Assembly (NCBI GenBank): GCA_964534125.1
Contig: CAZHOJ010000005.1
Location: 124,001-188,000 of the forward strand
Direction: 5' to 3'
DNA from: 2-02-FULL-55-14 sp964534125
GTDB lineage: Bacteria > Bacteroidota > Ignavibacteria > UBA10030
DNA: 64,000 bases
Part shown: positions 56,186 through 64,000 of the stretch, piece after piece
Position numbering within the stretch: position 1 is the stretch's first letter
Layout of the letters: every line of letters starts with the position of its first letter
The notes under the pieces: model-generated
What the model saw: only the letters and a program-made list of their open reading frames with translations
Databases searched by the model: none
Told to the model about the DNA's origin: nothing
Position numbers and translations under genes: made by a program

Positions 56186-59057
56186 CCTTCACCCCTTTCT
56201 TCGTTCCCTTTCCCAGTAACGGCCGCAGATAACGCCCGGTCCACGAGGCGTTATGCGCCGCGACCTCCTCCGGCGATCCGGTCACGACCACCGTCCCTCC
56301 CTTGTCACCTGCTTCAGGCCCGAGATCGATGATGAAGTCTGCGGTCTTGATGACGTGCAGGTTGTGTTCTATGATCAGCACGGAATGGCCTGCATCCAGG
56401 AGCCGGCGAAAGCACGCGAGCAGCGTGGCGATATCGTCGAGGTGGAGACCGGTCGTGGGCTCATCGAAAATGAAGAGCGCAGATCCGGCTCCCTCCGAAC
56501 CTGAAAGGTGCAAGGCAAGCTTCATCCGCTGCGCTTCCCCCCCTGACAGGGTCGTTGCAGGCTGACCGAGCCGCAGATAACCGAGCCCGACCTCCGTGAG
56601 GATTCGGAGCTTCCGCACGACCTTTGCCCCCTCGGCGGACTCGCTGAAGAATGACAACGCTTCCTCGACGGTCATCCGGAGGATATCGTCGATATTCTTT
56701 CCGCGATACCGGATCTCGAGAACCTCCTGCTTGTACCGCTTGCCCTTGCAGGCGTCGCACGTGAGAATGACGTCCGCAAGGAACTGCATCTCGATGCGCT
56801 GCACCCCATCCCCCTCACAGGTATCACATCGACCACCAGGGACGTTGAACGAGAAATGACCGGGCCGGAAACCCCGCGCACGGGCAGCCGGTGTCGCCGC
56901 GAAGATCTCCCTGATGTGGTCGAATGCCTTGACATAGGTCACCGGATTCGAGCGCGGACTGCGTCCGATGGGCGACTGGTCGACCAGCTCTACACGATCG
57001 ATGTTCGTGCCGCCGTCGATCCTCTTGCACCGCCCCGGGGTGCCATCAAATCCCCCCTTCTGTTTCTGGAGGTTCGCATACAGCACCGAGTGGACCAGCG
57101 TACTCTTCCCGGAGCCGCTCACGCCCGTCACCACAACGAGACGCTGGAGGGGGATCCGCACATCGATGTCCCTGAGGTTGTGCTCAGAGGCGCCCCGTAT
57201 GAAGATGGACTGTTCGCTGTCATCCCCTCTCGAGGGCGGTACCGGGATGGACTTCGAGCCACTGAGATATTGCCCCGTGAGGGACCGTTCATGGCGGAGC
57301 ATTTTGTCCACGCTCCCTTCGTAGACGATCTCTCCCCCCTGCTCTCCTGCGTGCGGACCGAGCTCGACGACATGGTCCGCCTGCCGGATCATGTCCTCAT
57401 CATGCTCCACGACCAGGACGGTGTTCCCGAGGTCCCTGAGCGATTTCAGCAGCTCCATCAGCCTGTCCCCATCGCGCGGATGAAGGCCGATGCTCGGTTC
57501 ATCCAGCACATACAGCGATCCCATGAGAGAAGACCCGAGAGAGGTCGCGAGATTTATCCGTTGGCTCTCTCCGCCGGATAGCGTCATGCTCAGCCGGTCG
57601 AGCGTGAGATATCCCAGTCCCACGCGGGAGAGAAACTCCAGCCGCTTCCGTATTTCATCAAGGATCCGCCGTGCGACCGACTGCTCATACTGCGTCAGGC
57701 TGATCCCATTGAAGAACCGGAGCGCATCATCGATCGTGGACCGGACGATATCGTGGATGGTCTTTCCGGCGATGCGGACGCAGAGTGCGTCTTTTCGGAG
57801 CCTCGAGCCACCGCATTCGACGCAGGTCGTATATCCTCTGAACCGAGAGAGGAAGACGCGATAGTGCAGTTTGTAGGACTTCTTCTCGAGGTAGCGGAAG
57901 AACCCATCGATGCCGTCGAATCCCTTCCAACCCCGCATGACCTTCATCCGCTCCTCGTCTGAGAGGTCCCGCCAGGGTACATCGAGCCGCACGCCTGCCG
58001 ATGGCGCCGCTTGGATGAGGTCACGCTGATTCTCCCTCCAGCGGGGGAACATCCAGGGAACCACCGCCCCTTCACGGAGCGTCTTGCCCGGCTGGGGAAC
58101 CACAAGGTCCATGTCGACGCCGATCGACCGTCCGAATCCCTGACACGTGGGGCATGCACCGAAGGGATTGTTGAAGGAGAACATCCGCGGGTCTGTGTCC
58201 TCGAAGCTGATCCCATCCCGGGGACACTCTCTGAACTGCGTCGCGGCTGTGTGCGTGCCGGCGTCAGCGTTCCAGAGCACGGCTCGTCCTTCTCCTTCCA
58301 CGAACGCCGTGTGTACAGAATCTGCGAGACGCGTGCGGGTATCCTCGTCGTGCCGGATGGCGATGCGGTCGACCACGACCACGATCCCCTTCTTGCTCTT
58401 TCCCGTGACCTTCTGGCTATCCGTGTCGACAAAGGTCCCGTCCCGAAGGAGCCTTGTGAATCCGCGCTTGCGGAGGACCGCTATCTCTTCCTGGAGCGGC
58501 CGTCCCGGATGGTCATGCATAGGAAATCCGATGATGCATCGTGTCCCCTCAGATTCCCGGAGAAGCGCGTCGACCACGGATGAGACAGTGTCGGGCGTGA
58601 TGAGATCTCCACAGACCGGACAATAGGTCTGCCCGATCCTGCCGAACAGCAGCCGGAGGTAGTCGTAGATCTCCGTCGAGGTGGCCACCGTTGAACGCGG
58701 ATTCCGTGACGTGGTCTTCTGTTCGATGGCGATCGCCGGCGAGATCCCCTGAATGAGGTCGACATCGGGCTTCTCCATGCGCTCGAGGAACTGGCGGGCA
58801 TATGACGACAGGCTTTCGACGTATCGCCTCTGGCCTTCTGCATAGAGCGTATCGAACGCGAGACTGGACTTGCCGGAGCCGCTGACACCGGTCAGCAGGA
58901 TGAGAGCGTTACGGGGAAGCGTGAGGGAGATGTTGCGAAGATTGTTCACCCGGGCGCCCCGGATGACAATGTCCTCCTGGGCCGGTCCCCGGGGCGCTGG
59001 AAGGACCTTTCGTTGTGTACGTCGGCTGCGCGTGGTCTTTTCCGTCGGTGTCTTCAT
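56157..59057 (-). CDS. uvrA: Excinuclease ABC subunit UvrA
   Basis: DNA damage-recognition ATPase of nucleotide excision repair, 966 residues. Two ABC modules: Walker A GVSGSGKSSLAFD near residue 57 and GVSGSGKSTLVHS near residue 655; signatures TLSGGESQRINLA and LSGGEAQRMKLALHL; Walker B VLDEPSIGLHPRD and IFDEPTTGLHLDD. Zinc sites include CPVCGDLITPD and CDTCEGDG...CDACKGKRY. The one before FSFNNPFGACPTCQG reads ECPRDG where many UvrAs have CPxC, a variant I associate with FCB UvrAs. It begins with a basic, possibly disordered N-terminus (residues 1-25). Confidence 0.95.
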   Translation of the reverse strand: MKTPTEKTTRSRRTQRKVLPAPRGPAQEDIVIRGARVNNLRNISLTLPRNALILLTGVSGSGKSSLAFDTLYAEGQRRYVESLSSYARQFLERMEKPDVDLIQGISPAIAIEQKTTSRNPRSTVATSTEIYDYLRLLFGRIGQTYCPVCGDLITPDTVSSVVDALLRESEGTRCIIGFPMHDHPGRPLQEEIAVLRKRGFTRLLRDGTFVDTDSQKVTGKSKKGIVVVVDRIAIRHDEDTRTRLADSVHTAFVEGEGRAVLWNADAGTHTAATQFRECPRDGISFEDTDPRMFSFNNPFGACPTCQGFGRSIGVDMDLVVPQPGKTLREGAVVPWMFPRWRENQRDLIQAAPSAGVRLDVPWRDLSDEERMKVMRGWKGFDGIDGFFRYLEKKSYKLHYRVFLSRFRGYTTCVECGGSRLRKDALCVRIAGKTIHDIVRSTIDDALRFFNGISLTQYEQSVARRILDEIRKRLEFLSRVGLGYLTLDRLSMTLSGGESQRINLATSLGSSLMGSLYVLDEPSIGLHPRDGDRLMELLKSLRDLGNTVLVVEHDEDMIRQADHVVELGPHAGEQGGEIVYEGSVDKMLRHERSLTGQYLSGSKSIPVPPSRGDDSEQSIFIRGASEHNLRDIDVRIPLQRLVVVTGVSGSGKSTLVHSVLYANLQKQKGGFDGTPGRCKRIDGGTNIDRVELVDQSPIGRSPRSNPVTYVKAFDHIREIFAATPAARARGFRPGHFSFNVPGGRCDTCEGDGVQRIEMQFLADVILTCDACKGKRYKQEVLEIRYRGKNIDDILRMTVEEALSFFSESAEGAKVVRKLRILTEVGLGYLRLGQPATTLSGGEAQRMKLALHLSGSEGAGSALFIFDEPTTGLHLDDIATLLACFRRLLDAGHSVLIIEHNLHVIKTADFIIDLGPEAGDKGGTVVVTGSPEEVAAHNASWTGRYLRPLLGKGTKKGVKVSTRNRSEG

Positions 59058-59082
59058 AGTGTGATGGTGCTGAACATACGAA

Positions 59083-59124
59083 GGCCCGCCACCTGCAGAA
59101 TCGTATCCGGCACGACGGCGGGCC
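59083..59124 (-). terminator. Long-loop hairpin after the EF-G paralogue
   Basis: Minus strand GGCCCGCC pairs with GGCGGGCC (8 bp, 26-base loop) and is followed by TTCGTATGTT. It lies between the fusA2 stop (59162) and the uvrA start, so it probably ends fusA2 transcription. Confidence 0.5.
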
Positions 59125-59161
59125 TCACAGGGACCTGCATGATATCCCGGCTGGGGGGTCT

Positions 59162-61267
59162 CTACTCTCCCTCGGTCCGTGCCTTCTCGTATTCCGCGAT
59201 GAGCTTGTCGGCCTGTTCCCGCGGGACTTCCTCGTAGTGCGAGAACTCGGTCCGGTACATTCCACGTCCCTGCGTGATCGATCGCAGGATGGTCGAATAC
59301 TTATGGATCTCAGAGAGCGGCACCTGAGCCTTGATGATCTGGAAATGCCCGTCCGCCTCCATCCCGAGGATCTTGCCCCGGCGGCCCGACAGATCGCCCA
59401 TCACCTCCCCCATGTATTCCTCGGGAACCGTGACCGTGACGATGTTGATAGGCTCAAGCAGGACCGGCTTGGCTTCCCTGAAGCCCTTCTTGAAGGCCAT
59501 CGATCCCGCGATCTTGAACGAGTGTTCGTCCGAATCGACCGAGTGATGCGAGCCATCGAAGATCGTGACCCTGACGTCGACAACCTGGTATCCGGCAAGA
59601 ACACCCTTCGTCATGGCATCGATGACCCCCTTCTCGACAGCAGGGACGAAGCGTCCGGGGACCACACCTCCCACGACAGCATCGACGAACTCGAATCCCG
59701 ATCCCCGTTCCCTGGGCTCGACCTTGATCCAGACATGGCCGAACTGTCCGCGCCCTCCTGTCTGCTTCTTATGCTTGTACTCCACCTCGTTCGCGACCCC
59801 CTTGATCGTCTCCTTGTAGGGGATACGCGGCTCCATCAGCTCGACCTCGACCCCATACTTCTGCTTGAGGCGTTTGGTCACGATGAGCAGGTGCAGCTCG
59901 CCCTGACCGGAGATGATCGTCTGGCTCAGCTGGGGATCGACGGTGACGACAAAGGTCGGGTCTTCCTCATGCAGCGCATGCAGTCCGGTCGCGATCTTGT
60001 CCTCATCCCCTTTGGCCTTGGAACTGATAGCCATGCGGATGACGGGCTCGGGAAACGTGATGGGCGGGAAGAGGATCGGCAGGCCTTTTGCGGCGAGCGT
60101 GTTGTTCGTGTGGGTATCTTTCAGCTTGACGACCGCACCGATATCACCGGTTGTGACCTTGCCGACCTCCCGGCGCTCACGGCCATTCATCACAAAGAGC
60201 TGGCCAAGCCGCTCGGACTTTCCCGTCGACTCGTTCAGAAGGTCCATGCCGGGCGTGACCTGCCCGGAGTACACGCGAAAGAATGAGAGCTCTCCGACAT
60301 GCTCCTCGGAGACTGTCCGGAAAATGAAGAGCGAGGGCTGTCCGTTCTGGTCGGGTTCGATCGTGACCTCGGCCTTCGTTTCGAGGTTGGTCGCAGGGAC
60401 CGCTCCTCTGTCTGCGGGGGACGGCCCGTAGCGCGTGACGATATCGAGCAGCGACCGGGCGCCATTGCCCGTCGACGAAGCGGTGCACAGAACAGGGAAG
60501 ATCTTCCGCTCGCGCAACGCGATCTGCAGACCTTTTTCCAGGTCCTCGTCGCCCAGCGTCCCCACGTCGAAGAACTTGTTCATCAGTTCCTCGTTCGTCT
60601 CGGCGATCTTCTCGACGAGCTCCTCGTGCAGAGACGCCGCCTGGTCCTGCAGGTCGGCGGGGATGTCCGATTCCTTGACATCCTTGCCGTCGTTGCTGTA
60701 CTGCAGCATCTTCATGCGAAGCACATCGATGACCTGGTCGAATGCGAGCCCCTGGTTGACGGGGAACTGCACCACCGTCACGTCCGCACCGAAGCGGTCC
60801 TTGGCAGTGAGCACGGCATGGTCGAAATCCGCATTCTCGTTGTCCATCTTATTGACGACGATGATCGCCGGCAGGTTCGCTTCCGCCGCCCTGTTCCACA
60901 CGATCTCGGTCCCGACCTCGATCCCCTCGACCGCCTTGAGGAGCACAACAGCGAGGTCCGAGACGCGGAGGGAACTGACCACATCCCCCGTGAAATCCGA
61001 GTAGCCCGGGCTGTCGAGGATGTTCAGCTTCGTGTCGTTCCAGTCGCAGTGAAGGACCGACGCATTGATAGAGATCTTTCGTTCGATCTCGTCGGGGTGG
61101 TAGTCCGAGACAGCATTGCCGTCATCGACCCGGCCCTTTCGGGTCGTGGCGCCCGAAATGAAGAGAATGTTCTCCGCGAGGGAGGTCTTTCCGGAACCGC
61201 CATGACCGATGAGGGAGAGGTTCCGGATCTTATCGATGGGATAATCCTTGGTCGTACCGTGTGACAC
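59162..61267 (-). CDS. Divergent EF-G paralogue (EF-G-like protein type 2)
   Basis: A 701-residue translation-GTPase relative. G1 is SLIGHGGSGKTSLAENILF, the DSPGYSDF switch II has Tyr in place of the catalytic His of EF-G, and NKMD is kept. Domain IV/V is EF-G-like (GGRGQFGHVWIKVEPRERGS; GRRGKILGMEADGHFQ) and ends FSHYEEVPREQADKLI. This matches the second EF-G family (EF-G2), whose role is unsettled and which is often a weak GTPase. The start is GTG 61267 with GAAGGAG upstream. Confidence 0.9.
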   Translation of the reverse strand: MSHGTTKDYPIDKIRNLSLIGHGGSGKTSLAENILFISGATTRKGRVDDGNAVSDYHPDEIERKISINASVLHCDWNDTKLNILDSPGYSDFTGDVVSSLRVSDLAVVLLKAVEGIEVGTEIVWNRAAEANLPAIIVVNKMDNENADFDHAVLTAKDRFGADVTVVQFPVNQGLAFDQVIDVLRMKMLQYSNDGKDVKESDIPADLQDQAASLHEELVEKIAETNEELMNKFFDVGTLGDEDLEKGLQIALRERKIFPVLCTASSTGNGARSLLDIVTRYGPSPADRGAVPATNLETKAEVTIEPDQNGQPSLFIFRTVSEEHVGELSFFRVYSGQVTPGMDLLNESTGKSERLGQLFVMNGRERREVGKVTTGDIGAVVKLKDTHTNNTLAAKGLPILFPPITFPEPVIRMAISSKAKGDEDKIATGLHALHEEDPTFVVTVDPQLSQTIISGQGELHLLIVTKRLKQKYGVEVELMEPRIPYKETIKGVANEVEYKHKKQTGGRGQFGHVWIKVEPRERGSGFEFVDAVVGGVVPGRFVPAVEKGVIDAMTKGVLAGYQVVDVRVTIFDGSHHSVDSDEHSFKIAGSMAFKKGFREAKPVLLEPINIVTVTVPEEYMGEVMGDLSGRRGKILGMEADGHFQIIKAQVPLSEIHKYSTILRSITQGRGMYRTEFSHYEEVPREQADKLIAEYEKARTEGE

Positions 61268-61329
61268 GATGGCTCCTTCGTTCCGTATGGTTGAACGCTG
61301 CGGGGGGGACCGAACGGTGGAGGGAGAGA

Positions 61330-61743
61330 CTACTCGTCATGCTTGCCGGCAGGCCGGGACCCGACGTACGAAATGATCCTCCCAATCACAGCGCCGATGA
61401 GCGATGCGACGCGGGAGACGGGTTCCTCGATCTGCTGCATGAGACGCACCTCGAACTCCTCGAGATGATCCACCATCCTTTTCATTGACTCGAACGAATC
61501 CTTGAAAAGGAGCACCTGGTCGTCGACCTTCGTCGTGATCGATTTCACCTTGTCGGAGACAATGGACAGATTGTCGAGGATCGGCCTGAGGTTCTTGGTG
61601 ATCTCAGCGACATCCTTCTGGATCGCTCCGATGAGACCGTTCGCCTTGATGAGCGTGACGATAAGGTAGATGCAGAGCGCTGAGACGCTGACGAGAGCAA
61701 GGACCTCTGCGAGTTGGACGTAGGTTTCCACTGCGATAACCAC
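61330..61743 (-). CDS. DUF948 (YtxG-like) membrane protein
   Basis: A 137-residue protein with one N-terminal transmembrane segment (LAEVLALVSVSALCIYLIV), a long coiled-coil-like region (EITKNLRPILDNLSIVSDKV) and a C-terminal amphipathic part. This matches DUF948, which in Bacillus lies next to ytxH, as here. The start is a GTG; a second GTG four codons later (61731) has a better-spaced AGGAAGG. Role in the envelope is unknown. Confidence 0.75.
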   Translation of the reverse strand: MVIAVETYVQLAEVLALVSVSALCIYLIVTLIKANGLIGAIQKDVAEITKNLRPILDNLSIVSDKVKSITTKVDDQVLLFKDSFESMKRMVDHLEEFEVRLMQQIEEPVSRVASLIGAVIGRIISYVGSRPAGKHDE

Positions 61744-61785
61744 CCTTCCTATGGATGAGGCGTGCAGCCGCGCACGAGAGCCCGA

Positions 61786-62127
61786 TCAGCTCTTCTTTCC
61801 GGTTTCTCCGCCGCTCTTCGTCCGGGCATCGCTCAGGATCTTCTCCGCGTCGCCCAGGAGGGAATCGGCCTTTTGCCTGGCCTCGGAGATGATCTGGTTC
61901 GACCGCTTCTTTCCCTCATTGATCATCTCGACGGCCCGTCCTTTGGCCTGATCCATGTAGTCCTGTGCATCCTCGGCGAAATCATCTGCCCGCTCACGCA
62001 GCTCTTCCCGCAGCTCACGCCCTGATTTCGGCGCAAGCAGCAGACCGGCGACCGCTCCGACGATCATGCCGGACAGAAAACCGACCATGAGCCCCTTTGC
62101 CATACCTTCCTCGTGATGCTCCGCCAT
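61786..62127 (-). CDS. YtxH-like protein
   Basis: A 113-residue protein from ATG 62127 (AAGGAG 8 bases upstream). A glycine-rich membrane segment, MVGFLSGMIVGAVAGLLLAP, is followed by KSGRELREELRERADDFAED and a long charged helix, as in YtxH-domain proteins. It is usually next to a DUF948 gene, as here. The longer frame upstream adds 27 residues of no YtxH character. Confidence 0.85.
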   Translation of the reverse strand: MAEHHEEGMAKGLMVGFLSGMIVGAVAGLLLAPKSGRELREELRERADDFAEDAQDYMDQAKGRAVEMINEGKKRSNQIISEARQKADSLLGDAEKILSDARTKSGGETGKKS

Positions 62128-62163
62128 AGTAGTACTCCTTCCTTCCGTTCTGTCGTTCACATG

Positions 62164-62193
62164 CAAAGTAGAGAAATGCAAAAAAAGAAACAA
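62164..62193 (-). promoter_or_regulatory. Promoter of the ytxH-like/DUF948/fusA2 genes
   Basis: Minus strand TTG (62191-62193), a 20-base spacer and TACTTTG (62164-62170). It overlaps the T-rich tail of the upstream terminator and leaves a leader of about 30 bases before ATG 62127. Confidence 0.6.
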
Positions 62194-62246
62194 CGAACGA
62201 CCAGCCACTCACCGGCCTATCGAACGAGGAGGCCGGCGAATGGCTG
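62178..62246 (-). terminator. Strong intrinsic terminator after the AURKAIP1-type gene
   Basis: A 16-bp stem, CAGCCATTCGCCGGCC with GGCCGGTGAGTGGCTG (two G-U pairs), and a 13-base loop are followed on the minus strand by GTTTCTTTTTTTGC. It starts just after the stop at 62251. It ends the sppA-HU-TPR-AURKAIP1 transcript. Confidence 0.85.
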
Positions 62247-62250
62247 AGTG

Positions 62251-62346
62251 CTATCTGTTCTTCTTCTTATGCCGCATCTTGCGCAAGCGTTTCTTCCGCT
62301 TGTGCGTCGCCATTTTATGGCGCTTTCGTTTCTTGCCGCTGGGCAT
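62251..62346 (-). CDS. AURKAIP1/COX24-type small basic protein
   Basis: A 31-residue protein, MPSGKKRKRHKMATHKRKKR continuing LRKMRHKKKNR, preceded by AGGAGG. Lys, Arg and His make up most of it. This is the AURKAIP1/COX24 (bS22-like) family, annotated throughout Bacteroidota as a putative ribosome-associated protein. It follows a zinc-ribbon/TPR gene by 20 bases and ends the HU operon at a strong terminator. Confidence 0.85.
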   Translation of the reverse strand: MPSGKKRKRHKMATHKRKKRLRKMRHKKKNR

Positions 62347-62366
62347 GGACGCCTCCTGATAAGGGT

Positions 62367-63074
62367 TTATTGTACGCTGACTGACAGGTGTTGATCGATC
62401 AACTGCTGTGCCCGCTGGCCGAGCTGTCCCTGAGGATCGAGTTCAGCCGTCTTGCGGAACCATTCCTTAGCCTCATCGACCTCCCCCTTCACCAGTTTCA
62501 CGATCCCGAGATTGAAATGTGCGAACAGATGACGCGGAGCGTAGGTCAGGGCGGTCCGCATCTCCTTTTCAGCTGTTTCCAGGTCCCCGAGCTCCTTGTA
62601 GCAGATGCCCATATCGACGCGAATGTCTGCGTCCTTTGGCTCCCGCTCGAGGAAATCCCCGTAGACCGCGATGGCGCGGTGATAGAACCGTGCATCCATA
62701 AGATGGTTTGCCAGCTCCCGTCGCAGTGTCTGGTTCCCGGGGTCTCCCTGCAATTGTTTCTCCAGTTCCTCGATGTGCGGGAGGGCCGACATGTCTGCGC
62801 CGTTCTCGTTCACCGCCGCACCGGATTGCTGCGGCGCGGCCTGCGGAGCCGCTTGCGGCCCGGAGAAGTATTCGAGCGCCACCACACCGAGCCCGATGAA
62901 CGCAATGACCATCACGATATTCCTGACGGGGAAAGACGACTGCGGAGCGGCTGCAGGCGCTGCTTTCGCCGGACCTGCTGACGGCCACTCGACCGTTGTA
63001 CCGCAGGAGGTGCATTTCTGCACACCCCACTCAAGCTCTGCGCTGCATGACCTGCATGTGATCTTCGGCTTCAT
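62367..63074 (-). CDS. Zinc-ribbon and TPR membrane protein
   Basis: A 235-residue protein. The N-terminus is a zinc ribbon (CRSCSAELEWGVQKCTSCGT), followed by an Ala/Pro-rich linker, one transmembrane span (NIVMVIAFIGLGVVALEYF), another linker and three TPR-like helical pairs (about residues 130-230; FYHRAIAVYGDFLEREPKDA). It is probably a membrane-anchored assembly or scaffold protein; no known family was recognised. It follows HU by 7 bases. Confidence 0.8.
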   Translation of the reverse strand: MKPKITCRSCSAELEWGVQKCTSCGTTVEWPSAGPAKAAPAAAPQSSFPVRNIVMVIAFIGLGVVALEYFSGPQAAPQAAPQQSGAAVNENGADMSALPHIEELEKQLQGDPGNQTLRRELANHLMDARFYHRAIAVYGDFLEREPKDADIRVDMGICYKELGDLETAEKEMRTALTYAPRHLFAHFNLGIVKLVKGEVDEAKEWFRKTAELDPQGQLGQRAQQLIDQHLSVSVQ

Positions 63075-63081
63075 ACGACTC

Positions 63082-63378
63082 CTACATTCCTGCTTTCTTG
63101 AGATTCTCGTCGACCGAGTGCTTCAACTCCTTCGAGACCTTGAATACCGGGACGAAATGTTCATCGACCATCACCTGTTCACCCGTGCGGGGATTCCGTG
63201 CGACGCGACCCTTCCGTTTCTTCACCTTGAAGCTGCCGAAGCCCCTGATCTCGATGTTCTTGCCTTCCCGCATCGCATTGATCACGGTCTGAATGAAGCC
63301 GTCCACAACTGCCTCCGTCTCCACCTTCGTGAGGCCAGTCGCAGAGGCGATAACGTCCACAATGTCAGCCTTGGTCAC
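63082..63378 (-). CDS. HU-family DNA-binding protein
   Basis: A 98-residue nucleoid protein starting at GTG 63378 (AAGGAG 6 bases upstream). NIEIRGFGSFKVKKRKGRVA and the DNA-minor-groove arm RNPRTGEQVMVDEHFVPVFK are typical of HU/IHF. Its operon continues with a TPR protein and the AURKAIP1-type gene. Confidence 0.94.
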   Translation of the reverse strand: MTKADIVDVIASATGLTKVETEAVVDGFIQTVINAMREGKNIEIRGFGSFKVKKRKGRVARNPRTGEQVMVDEHFVPVFKVSKELKHSVDENLKKAGM

Positions 63379-63396
63379 GGGAAGCTCCTTGCATAA

Positions 63397-64000
63397 TTAT
63401 CGGGGCGTTTCCATGCGATACTGCAATAACGGCTCGTTCAGGATCGCGGACGCACGCTCGGACACTTCTTCCGCGGCGTTTCCAACCATCTCCTGCCAGA
63501 AGGAGCGCCGCTTTCTTTCCTTCACGATGCGCGGCCGACCTTCGATCCCTGCCAGGTCTGCCGCGATGGAGATCGCATCCTCGTATGTTCCGAGGGTGTC
63601 CACGAAGCCCCATACGAGAGCCTGACGACCGGTGAAGATCCTCCCATCCGCATACTTCCGGACGACTTTCTCATCCAGGCCTCGCCCTTCGGCAACCACA
63701 TCGACAAATTGCTGATACACGTCCTGGATCAGTGCGTCGAATGACTCCCGGTCTGCACGCGTGGACCCGCGGAACGGCGAACCCATATCCTTGAGAGGTC
63801 CTGACGTGTATGTGGGAGCCCGGACGCCCACCTTCTTCATCATCTCCTCGAACTCGAGGTACTGGAAGATGACCCCGATACTTCCCGTGATGGTGCCCGG
63901 ATTCGCAACGATACGGCTTGCACCGCACGCAACATAGTACCCGCCGCTTGCTGCGACCGAGCCCATCGACACGACCACCGGCTTCACTTCGCGCGTCTTG
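63397..64000 (-). CDS. sppA: Signal peptide peptidase SppA (5' part outside window)
   Basis: Membrane-bound serine protease that degrades cleaved signal peptides. At least 201 residues of the C-terminal part are in the window. The catalytic Ser is in VVVSMGSVAASGGYYVACGA and the fold continues with GTITGSIGVIFQ and RRSTRADRE-like segments. The frame continues upstream of 64000 (KTREVKPVVVS), so an in-frame GTG near 63987 is not the start. The catalytic Lys would be outside the window or further upstream. Confidence 0.92.
   Translation of the reverse strand, partial: KTREVKPVVVSMGSVAASGGYYVACGASRIVANPGTITGSIGVIFQYLEFEEMMKKVGVRAPTYTSGPLKDMGSPFRGSTRADRESFDALIQDVYQQFVDVVAEGRGLDEKVVRKYADGRIFTGRQALVWGFVDTLGTYEDAISIAADLAGIEGRPRIVKERKRRSFWQEMVGNAAEEVSERASAILNEPLLQYRMETPR

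Overview
The window is about 64 kb of a GC-rich (roughly 58-60% by eye) chromosome from the FCB superphylum (Bacteroidota, Ignavibacteriota, Kapaibacteriota or 'Chlorobi' side). The reasons are a type IX secretion plug-like protein (DUF5103), a 31-residue AURKAIP1/COX24-type basic protein, DUF2723, DUF2911, DUF4382 and DUF1573 proteins, and promoters of the form TTG-N19..21-TAnnTTtG. Clear Shine-Dalgarno sequences precede many genes, which fits a deep FCB lineage better than classical Bacteroidia. No phage, insertion sequence, CRISPR array or rRNA was seen. It reads as ordinary vertically inherited chromosome.

Layout. (1) 1-16.7 kb, minus strand: translation and transcription block. It starts with five tRNAs (Thr-TGT, Tyr-GTA, Gly-TCC, Thr-GGT, Trp-CCA) with rpmG among them, then secE-nusG-rplK-rplA-rplJ-rplL-rpoB-rpoC, then rpsL-rpsG-fusA-tuf (tuf is cut by the window edge). 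A promoter lies before the tRNAs and another before rpsL; structured leaders lie before rplJ and rpoB. (2) 16.7-21.4 kb, minus: glnE, translationally coupled to a DUF2723 membrane protein. (3) 21.5-32.8 kb, plus: an EthD-like protein and a secreted phosphoesterase/beta-propeller protein; then a run of 3-hydroxyacyl-CoA dehydrogenase, a catalytically degenerate paralogue, DUF1573, membrane rhodanese, MauE/DoxX protein, thiolase, a Cys/Met-metabolism PLP enzyme and a DUF1648 protein; then a Tat-exported class V aminotransferase and a DUF2911 protein. (4) 32.8-38.5 kb, minus: PIG-L deacetylase, a 51-residue membrane protein, a sodium:solute symporter and a ClC channel, all joined by 4-base stop/start overlaps. 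(5) 38.6-41.6 kb, plus: TlpA-like lipoprotein and a large Rossmann protein. (6) 41.7-47.7 kb, minus: TolC-HlyD-MacB-like export operon with two permeases. (7) 47.8-53.4 kb, minus: fbaB, a HAD phosphatase, the DUF5103 protein, a Gfo/Idh/MocA oxidoreductase and a CCA-adding enzyme. (8) 53.4-64 kb: DUF4382 lipoprotein, RlmI-like methyltransferase, outer-membrane barrel, uvrA, an EF-G paralogue, YtxG/YtxH-like envelope proteins, the AURKAIP1-type protein, a zinc-ribbon/TPR protein, HU and sppA (cut by the window edge).

How they work together. The first third makes core gene-expression machinery. None of the five tRNAs encodes its CCA end, so they depend on the CCA-adding enzyme at 47.8-49.3 kb. 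The central operon combines acyl-CoA chemistry with an extracytoplasmic thiol/sulfur module. The rest is envelope biogenesis, transport and repair. I found no clear new defence or mobile system. The best leads are: two enzymes with lost or swapped catalytic residues (25 kb and 28.5 kb), the redox trio inside an acyl-CoA operon, an unrecorded small membrane partner of a symporter, recurrent FCB-type promoters that in places imply leaderless mRNAs, and AT-rich palindromic spacers between tRNA genes. Many start codons below were moved inward from the longest open frame on the basis of ribosome-binding sites, stop/start overlaps or signal peptides.
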